Origin: Gemmatimonadota bacterium
GTDB lineage: Bacteria > Gemmatimonadota > Gemmatimonadetes > Gemmatimonadales > GWC2-71-9
Direction of reading: 5' to 3'
NCBI GenBank assembly: GCA_003221985.1
Contig: QHUQ01000002.1
Coordinates: 1-9,297, forward strand
DNA length: 9,297 bases
The notes under the pieces are model-generated. The model was not told the origin of the DNA. It made no database searches and saw nothing but the letters and a program-made list of their open reading frames with translations. How positions within the stretch are numbered: position 1 is the first letter of the stretch; each line of letters opens with the position of its first letter. Positions 1 to 4,343 of the stretch are shown here, in pieces. The translations under genes were made by a program, and so were the position numbers.

Positions 1-313
1 CGACGAACACCAACCTTCGTCGCGGCGCCTGTGCCGTGGTGAGCCACTGCACGGGGACGGTCGCGAGCAAACCCACGAGGAGAAACATCAGCCACCACTG
101 CCCACTCCCAAGCGAATCAAACCACAGCGATGCAAAGAGCGTCAGAATCGCGGCCTCTAGAACCCTCCAAACAAGCATCGAAACCGAGAGATGGATCATC
201 CAACCCTGACCCGGTGGGCGTAACGCAAGCGTCGCTGCGATTTCGGTACCTATCGTGGCCATCAAGAACCAAACCGCCACGACTATCCAGGCGAGTACTA
301 ACCTTCCAAGCAT
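1..313 (-). CDS. Partial multi-pass membrane protein, function unknown (N-terminal ~104 codons)
   Basis: The minus strand is open from ATG 313 to the left edge, so the C-terminus is missing. The translation begins MLGRLVLAWIVVAVWFLMAT and shows three hydrophobic segments, at about residues 4-26, 38-62 and 72-90. Between them are short polar stretches such as RPPGQGW, with a basic patch (APRRR) at about residues 96-100. This pattern indicates an inner-membrane protein with several helices. A GTG at 316-314 is in frame directly before the ATG and is an alternative start. The start lies only 4 bases after the stop of the amidohydrolase gene upstream and has no clear Shine-Dalgarno sequence, so translation is probably coupled. 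G+C is about 58%, below the roughly two-thirds of its neighbours, with rare-type codons such as TTA, GTA and ATA. I do not recognise the family. The hydrophobic periodicity supports a real gene. Confidence 0.68.
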   Translation of the reverse strand, partial: MLGRLVLAWIVVAVWFLMATIGTEIAATLALRPPGQGWMIHLSVSMLVWRVLEAAILTLFASLWFDSLGSGQWWLMFLLVGLLATVPVQWLTTAQAPRRRLVFV

Positions 314-317
314 CACG

Positions 318-2033
318 CTAGCGCGACTGCTTGTATCCCGGACCCCTGAGACCGCGGCCCGGGCGCGCGCTCGTGAGCTGCCCCTTCTTCAATACCATCT
401 GCCCGTTTACCAGCACGTACTCGATCCCCACCGATGTCTGATGCGGCTGTTCAAAGGTCGCGCGATCGATCACGGTCGCCGGATTGAACACGGTGATGTC
501 CGCATACATCCCGGGCCGCACCAGGCCGCGATCGGCGAGGCCGACGCGCTGCGCGCCCAGCGACGTCATCTTCCGCACCGCAAACTCGAGCGGGAACAGT
601 TTCAGGTCGCGCGAATAGTGGCCGAGGATGCGCGGGAACGTCCCGTACGCACGCGGGTGCGCCGACTGCGTGCCGAGCGGCCCGTCGGGTGCGACGCCGC
701 CGAAGTCGGTGTTCACGGCGACCCACCATTGCTTCATCCCCGCCTGCACGTCCTGCTCGTTCATGACCGCATACACCGCATCGGTGCGGTGGCCGCCCTC
801 GGCGAGCACGATGTCGAAAACCGTCTCCACCGGGTCGCGGTGACGGGCGGCGGCGATTTGGGCGATGGTCTTGCCCTGCAGGTAACGCAGCGAGTCCTGG
901 AACGTGCCCGTGATCAACACGCCCTCGCCGCCGCCTGCGGCCGAGTAAAAGCTCTCGGTCCGGGGGTTGAGGATCTCGGCGTGCAGGCGCGCGCGTGTAG
1001 CCGGGTCGCGCAACCTCACCAGCAACGAATCCCAGCCGCCGCTCTCGGCCCACGTGGGGATCGAGGCATCGAGCGACGTCGCCGCGCGGATATAGGGATA
1101 CTGATCGGCGGTAACATCCAGCCCCGCCGCCCGCGCCGAATCGATGCGAGCCAGCACGTGCGCCATTTTCCCCCAGCTGCGGCGGCCCGACAGCTTGAGG
1201 TGCGACACTTCCGCCGGGATGCCGGCCTGTCGCGCGATCTGGAATACCTCGTTGAGGGCGTCGTCGATCTGCTCGCCCTCGTTGCGCATGTGCGACGCGT
1301 AGATACCGCCATGCCGCTGCGCGGCGCGGGCGAGCGCCACGAGCTCATCGGTCTTCGAATAGCTCGCCGGCGCGTACTCGAGCGCGGTCCACACGCCGAG
1401 CGCGCCCTGCTCCATCAGCGTGTCCACGATCGCCGCCATGTGCGACAGCTCGGCCGGCGTGGGGGCGCGGTCTTCATTCCCCATGACCGCAAGCCGCAGC
1501 TGCGTCGCTCCCACGAACGTGGCGACGTTGAGCGTAGATCCCTGCCGTTCCAGCTGCGCGAAATAGCCGTTGAGATCGCGCCAGTCCTCCCGGTAGTGCC
1601 ACTTCTTCATGGCATCGGAGTCACCCACGACCAGCTGATCAGTGAGGGGCGCCACCGAGCCACCTTCGCCCGTCACCTCGGTCGTAATGCCCTGCGTGAT
1701 TTTCGACAGGACGCGATTGTCGATGAGGACGTTAGTCTCCGACTGGCCCATCATGTCGATGAATCCCGGGGCGACGACGAGGCCGCTCACATCCAGCGTT
1801 TCGCGAGCGGCCGCGGTACCAAGAAAACCGACCGCCGCGATGCGGTCGCCGCGGATACCGAGGTCGCCCCGGTAGCGTGGATTGCCGCTGCCATCGATGA
1901 TCCATCCGCCCCTCAGGATGACGTCGTAGAGCCCGTCACTGCGGGCCGGCGTGCGCCCCCCCATCCCGCACCCAGTCGTCAATAAAAGGAAGAGCAGACG
2001 GCTGACGGCTGACGGCTGTGGTGTCATTTCCAT
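318..2033 (-). CDS. D-aminoacylase-like amidohydrolase, probable lipoprotein or secreted, with altered metal site
   Basis: This 571-residue protein resembles the N-acyl-D-amino-acid deacylases of the amidohydrolase superfamily, which hydrolyse N-acyl-D-amino acids on a TIM barrel. An N-terminal hydrophobic stretch (13-20) followed by TTGC suggests a signal peptide, perhaps of lipoprotein type with Cys22, although the lipobox is imperfect. Family marks in order are YDVILRGGWIIDGSG (36-50), APGFIDMMGQSE (88-99), GITTEVTGEGG (115-125), SHMRNEG (247-253), SHLK (277-280), NTDFGG (441-446), HPRAYGTFPR (459-468) and the C-terminal small beta-domain (RPGMYADITVF, 506-516). His248, His278 and Asp443 match known ligand or catalytic positions, but the usual HxH is Met-Gly-Gln (95-97) and the usual GNCG is GEGG. 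The exact substrate is therefore uncertain. The start at 2033 has a GAG-containing stretch upstream; ATG 2027 would give an exact ATGA overlap with the previous stop. It is third in a four-gene lipoprotein/hydrolase operon. Confidence 0.88.
   Translation of the reverse strand: MEMTPQPSAVSRLLFLLLTTGCGMGGRTPARSDGLYDVILRGGWIIDGSGNPRYRGDLGIRGDRIAAVGFLGTAAARETLDVSGLVVAPGFIDMMGQSETNVLIDNRVLSKITQGITTEVTGEGGSVAPLTDQLVVGDSDAMKKWHYREDWRDLNGYFAQLERQGSTLNVATFVGATQLRLAVMGNEDRAPTPAELSHMAAIVDTLMEQGALGVWTALEYAPASYSKTDELVALARAAQRHGGIYASHMRNEGEQIDDALNEVFQIARQAGIPAEVSHLKLSGRRSWGKMAHVLARIDSARAAGLDVTADQYPYIRAATSLDASIPTWAESGGWDSLLVRLRDPATRARLHAEILNPRTESFYSAAGGGEGVLITGTFQDSLRYLQGKTIAQIAAARHRDPVETVFDIVLAEGGHRTDAVYAVMNEQDVQAGMKQWWVAVNTDFGGVAPDGPLGTQSAHPRAYGTFPRILGHYSRDLKLFPLEFAVRKMTSLGAQRVGLADRGLVRPGMYADITVFNPATVIDRATFEQPHQTSVGIEYVLVNGQMVLKKGQLTSARPGRGLRGPGYKQSR
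1998..2018. repeat. Tandem heptanucleotide (ACGGCTG)3 in the signal-peptide codons
   Basis: Three exact head-to-tail copies of ACGGCTG (plus-strand reading; CAGCCGT on the coding strand) lie at 1998-2004, 2005-2011 and 2012-2018. They fall 10-36 bases inside the D-aminoacylase-like gene and encode part of PQPSAVSRL ahead of the hydrophobic core. Because seven is not a multiple of three, gain or loss of one unit would shift the frame. Two other three-copy heptamers of different sequence occur in this window, also at gene starts. Confidence 0.8.
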
Positions 2034-3406
2034 GTGGCTCTCAGGGAATCCGGCCGGATCAGCCGGCCGCGGATCATGACCATCGCAATGTTGCGGGTCA
2101 GGGCGATGTTGCGGGTCGGGTTGCCGTTCAGGACCACGAGGTCCGCAACTTTGCCGGCCGTGAGCAGGCCGAGAGAATCGGCGCGCAGCAGTTGCGCCCC
2201 GCGGCGGGTCGCCGCGGTGATCGCCTCGAGCGGGGTCAGGCCCGCCGCGACCAGCAACGACATCTCTTCGTGTAGCGAGTAGCCGGGAATGAGGAGCTGA
2301 TTGGCCGCGTCCGAGCCGGCGGCGATCGCGCCTCCCGCGCGTTTGTACTCGCGCACAAACTGATCCTGCCGCTTGCGGGCGCGGCGGAACGCGTCGAAGT
2401 CGCTGGAGCGCCAGCCGGTGCGGCGCAACAGACTCGACACGCTGCGAACGCTCGCCGCGTTGTCCGGGACGTCTTCCATGCCGGGACGCGTAAGCAGGAT
2501 CGGGTTGTCGAGCCGCGACAGCATGTCGTGGACGACGAGCGTCGGCACGAGCGCCACCTTCGTTTGCGCGAGCGCGCGGGCCGTGCGGGCGACAGTACTC
2601 GAGTCGAGCGACGCCCAGCCCTTCTCTTCCGTCGTCCAGCCCGAAAGAAAGGTGCTGTGCGCCGCGGCATACGCGGGATTGCCCGTCGCGGCTTGCACCA
2701 CGCCGGCCATGTGCTCGATCGAGACGACGCCGGCGCGTGCCGCGGTCAGCGCATCGGTCTTGCCGAGGTGCGCCGCGACGGGCAAACGTAGCTTGACCGC
2801 TTCGTCCATCAGCGGCCGCAGCAAAGCCGGCGTGATCTTCGTGTAGATCTTGAGATAATCCGCGCCCGCGATGGCATGCTGATCCACGGCACGACGTGCC
2901 TGGTCCGCAGTGGCGATGCCGGTCGCGTTGGGGTAGGTCGTGGGCACGCCGTCGATCATCGCGCCGGCCACGAACATCCGCGGACCAAACATCGACCCCA
3001 GGTTCATGTCGTTTTTCAAGGCGACGACGGAGTCGGTGGCGCCGTGCAGGTCGCGCACGGTGGTGACGCCCCAGGCGAGGTAGCGCCGCGCCGCCCAGCG
3101 TTCGACGTGCGCGTGCGAATCGATCAACCCCGGGATCACGGTCTTGCCCACCAGATTGACGAGGTCGGCGTTGCGGGGAACCGGAATTTCGTTGACGCGC
3201 GCGACGGCCTCGATGTGGCCGTTGCGGATGATGATCAGCGCGTCCTGTTTCGGCTCGCCGCCCGCACCGTCGATGAGCGTCGCGCCCTCGAGCGCGACGA
3301 CGTGGTCTTTTGATGGGAGAAACTTGCAGCCCGCGAGCAATAGCAGCAGCAGCGTGCCGACTGCCTGCCCTGAGCGGAGCGAAGGGTGTCGACGTGTGAC
3401 GTTCAT
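2024..3406 (-). CDS. Metal-dependent amidohydrolase, lipoprotein (imidazolonepropionase/prolidase-like)
   Basis: From ATG 3406 this is a 460-residue protein. It starts with a signal peptide whose run of leucines ends in LLAGC (Cys27), a good lipobox, so it should be lipid-anchored in the envelope. Amidohydrolase marks, in this numbering, are the N-terminal beta segment LEGATLIDGAGG (39-50), VIPGLIDSHAHVE with His98 and His100, GVTTVRDL (113-120), YLKIY with Lys186 as the likely carboxylated bridging lysine, AAHLG with His213, IEHM with His232, AGSDA with catalytic Asp366, and GKVADLVVLNGNP (418-430). The full dinuclear-site set is present, so it should be an active hydrolase, probably on cyclic amides or dipeptides as in related families; the substrate cannot be read from sequence. 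The frame stays open to ATG 3445, but ATG 3406 gives an ATGA overlap with the upstream stop and places the signal peptide properly. Residues 8-16 (PSLRSGQAV) come from a repeat element. Confidence 0.9.
   Translation of the reverse strand: MNVTRRHPSLRSGQAVGTLLLLLLAGCKFLPSKDHVVALEGATLIDGAGGEPKQDALIIIRNGHIEAVARVNEIPVPRNADLVNLVGKTVIPGLIDSHAHVERWAARRYLAWGVTTVRDLHGATDSVVALKNDMNLGSMFGPRMFVAGAMIDGVPTTYPNATGIATADQARRAVDQHAIAGADYLKIYTKITPALLRPLMDEAVKLRLPVAAHLGKTDALTAARAGVVSIEHMAGVVQAATGNPAYAAAHSTFLSGWTTEEKGWASLDSSTVARTARALAQTKVALVPTLVVHDMLSRLDNPILLTRPGMEDVPDNAASVRSVSSLLRRTGWRSSDFDAFRRARKRQDQFVREYKRAGGAIAAGSDAANQLLIPGYSLHEEMSLLVAAGLTPLEAITAATRRGAQLLRADSLGLLTAGKVADLVVLNGNPTRNIALTRNIAMVMIRGRLIRPDSLRATWK
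3368..3386. repeat. REP-like imperfect palindrome inside the signal-peptide coding region
   Basis: The sequence CCCTGAGCGGAGCGAAGGG is an imperfect palindrome: CCCT pairs with AGGG at the ends and GC with GC nearer the centre on the opposite-strand reading. It matches from memory the CCCTTCG...CTCAGGG type of dispersed palindromic element seen in many high-GC genomes. Here it sits 20-38 bases inside the amidohydrolase gene and produces the peptide PSLRSGQ, a known translation signature of such elements. It may be an insertion that lengthened the signal peptide n-region. Confidence 0.7.
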
Positions 3407-3855
3407 TTCGGATCCGCGGAGGTATGATCGTGCAAGATTCGCCAACGGTCGCCCTGCTTCTGAAGCACCAATGTGAACGGTCCGCTGGCGACGACCGAGT
3501 CGCGGCGGGTCAGCTTGAAGCGCGCTGTCGCGTATGCGAAATCGGGTGTCAGCACGCGCACGTGCAGCGCGTCGAATGAGAGCGAGTCGCGCGATTTCCC
3601 GGGCGCAAAGTAGTTCGCCTGGTAGCGATCATACAGCGCTTGCCAGCCATACTGCACGTGACCGGCCGACACGTAGCTGGTGAGCGAGTCGCGAGCGTAG
3701 TCGCTCATGAACCCCGCGAGATCACCGTGATTCCAATCGGCGGCGGAGCGCTGCAGCATCGCGGCGATTTCCTGCGGCGGATCCCCGAGCGGTAGTCCTG
3801 GCGCCGAGCATCCGATGAACAGCGAAACGGAAACCACGTACCACGCACCACGCAC
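3403..3855 (-). CDS. NTF2/DUF4440 (SnoaL-like) small lipoprotein, GTG start
   Basis: A 150-residue protein with a short signal peptide ending in LFIGC (Cys16), so probably a lipoprotein. The body looks like a DUF4440/SnoaL-type NTF2 fold: an N-terminal helix with IAAMLQRSAADWNHGDLAGF (30-49), a middle GWQALYDRYQANY (70-82), and C-terminal strands with FTLVLQKQGDRWRILHDHTS (127-146), where WRI.HDHTS is the usual family ending. Such domains bind small ligands or act as accessory subunits, and no catalytic role can be assigned. The start is chosen as GTG 3855 because AAGGAGGA lies 5 bases upstream and the signal peptide follows at once. The frame remains open to an ATG at 4137, but that extension runs antisense-frame through the Lys-rich gene and gives a low-complexity Glu-rich peptide, so I reject it. 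The stop overlaps the next gene's ATG as ATGA. It heads the hydrolase operon. Confidence 0.85.
   Translation of the reverse strand: MRGAWYVVSVSLFIGCSAPGLPLGDPPQEIAAMLQRSAADWNHGDLAGFMSDYARDSLTSYVSAGHVQYGWQALYDRYQANYFAPGKSRDSLSFDALHVRVLTPDFAYATARFKLTRRDSVVASGPFTLVLQKQGDRWRILHDHTSADPK
3834..3854. repeat. Tandem heptanucleotide CCACGTA-(CCACGCA)2 at a start codon
   Basis: Three head-to-tail seven-base units, CCACGTA at 3834-3840 and CCACGCA at 3841-3847 and 3848-3854 (plus-strand reading), overlap the GTG start and first codons of the NTF2-like lipoprotein. The unit reads TGCGTGG on the coding strand and yields VRGAWYV, so the start codon and the first residues of the signal peptide are themselves repeat DNA. 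Confidence 0.78.
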
Positions 3856-3868
3856 AGTTTTCCTCCTT
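3856..3868 (-). promoter_or_regulatory. Strong Shine-Dalgarno for the NTF2-like lipoprotein gene
   Basis: On the minus strand AAGGAGGA (3868-3861) precedes GTG 3855 by 5 bases. This near-perfect ribosome-binding site decides the GTG start over the much longer open frame upstream. It begins only 7 bases after the foot of a large hairpin, so folding could influence access to it. Confidence 0.8.
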
Positions 3869-3875
3869 AACGTGG

Positions 3876-3908
3876 CCGCGGGAGCGCCTCGTCGAGACGC
3901 TCCCGCGG
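3876..3908 (-). terminator. GC-rich hairpin between the Lys-rich gene and the lipoprotein operon
   Basis: The arms CCGCGGGAGCG (3876-3886) and CGCTCCCGCGG (3898-3908) are exactly complementary over 11 bp. After one mismatch, three further inner pairs close a three-base loop. The hairpin lies 18 bases after the stop of the 80-residue gene and just before the next ribosome-binding site. No U-tract follows on either strand, so it is not a classical intrinsic terminator. It could be a partial terminator, an RNA-stabilising 3' end for the small gene, or an attenuator. Confidence 0.5.
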
Positions 3909-3926
3909 TCGTCATTGCCTGTCGTG

Positions 3927-4169
3927 TTAGCGGCGGCGTTTCTTCTTCCCGGCCTTCTTCTTCTTCGCCTTCTTCGCCGACTTCTTCCGTGCCTTCGGCC
4001 GCGCCTTCTTGGCGGCTTTCTTTTTCTTCTTGGCCTTCGGCTTGGAAGAGCGCGACTCTTCCATCGGCATCGAGGGGCTGGGCGGTGGCGTGGGTGCCGA
4101 TGGGAACATCGGCTCCATGAAACCCGGCCCGGGCCAACTGCTCTCCGTCACATCCATCTGCTCAAGCAT
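3927..4169 (-). CDS. Small protein with lysine-rich histone-H1-like C-terminal tail
   Basis: An 80-residue protein with two parts. Residues 1-39 are acidic to neutral and rich in Pro, Met and Ser, including PSAPTPPPSPSMPMEES. Residues 40-80 contain 21 Lys and 6 Arg with Ala/Ser spacers (AKK and KKAKK patterns) and end in KKKRRR, with no acidic residue. This tail resembles the H1-like or AlgP/Hc1-type tails that bind DNA or other polyanions without a defined fold; that role is inferred from composition only. There is no signal peptide or membrane segment, so it should be cytoplasmic. The start is supported by AGGAGAG 5 bases upstream, and it is the first gene after the divergent intergenic region. 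A strong hairpin follows the stop. It may share a transcript with the lipoprotein operon 71 bases downstream. I do not recognise the N-terminal half. Confidence 0.78.
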   Translation of the reverse strand: MLEQMDVTESSWPGPGFMEPMFPSAPTPPPSPSMPMEESRSSKPKAKKKKKAAKKARPKARKKSAKKAKKKKAGKKKRRR

Positions 4170-4181
4170 CGGATCTCTCCT
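4170..4181 (-). promoter_or_regulatory. Shine-Dalgarno of the Lys-rich protein gene
   Basis: On the minus strand AGGAGAG (4181-4175) lies 5 bases before ATG 4169. It supports this frame over the overlapping open frame that begins at ATG 4137. Confidence 0.72.
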
Positions 4182-4343
4182 ATGCTGATAAGGTGCGGGG
4201 GCGGCGTGGGTGGCCTATAGCTTACCGCGGGATTCTGACCTCGCAAGTGATACGGACTACCGCCTTTTGGGCCTGTTTCATGTGCCTCCGCCGTGACAAG
4301 TTGGCTTGACAATGGCATTTAGCCGGACACACATTCGCCAGCC
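4182..4343. promoter_or_regulatory. Divergent promoter region
   Basis: This is the only stretch from which both the leftward and the rightward genes can be transcribed. On the plus strand a perfect TTGACA lies at 4306-4311; a -10 at the usual distance would fall near 4329-4334 (ACACAT, weak) and would put the transcript start only a few bases before ATG 4344, so a short or absent leader is possible. TGACAA occurs twice, at 4294-4299 and 4307-4312, 13 bases apart, and could be an operator or overlapping -35 elements. On the minus strand TTGCGA and TAAGCT with a 16-base spacer, or the nearby TATAGG, are weak candidates. The exact sites are uncertain. Confidence 0.4.

Noticed and set aside
255..1985. 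A 576-codon open frame on the plus strand
   Set aside because: It is antisense to the D-aminoacylase-like gene, has Arg/His-rich composition with no recognisable motif, and reflects the high G+C third positions of the real gene.
2051..2069. Palindrome CGGCCGG-ATCAG-CCGGCCG near the 3' end of the amidohydrolase gene
   Set aside because: It is a seven-base GC-only stem within coding sequence, of a kind common by chance at this base composition, with no U-tract and no second copy seen.
3407..3445. Upstream ATG 3445 as start of the amidohydrolase
   Set aside because: It adds 13 residues before the signal peptide and overlaps the upstream gene by over 40 bases; ATG 3406 gives an ATGA junction.
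3930..4048. TTC/CTT-rich triplet repeat as a microsatellite
   Set aside because: It is explained by Lys codons (AAG, AAA) of the Lys-rich tail on the minus strand.
3856..4137. N-terminal extension of the NTF2-like lipoprotein to ATG 4137
   Set aside because: The extension would be a Glu-rich out-of-frame reading of the Lys-rich gene, would bury the signal peptide and would ignore the near-perfect Shine-Dalgarno before GTG 3855.
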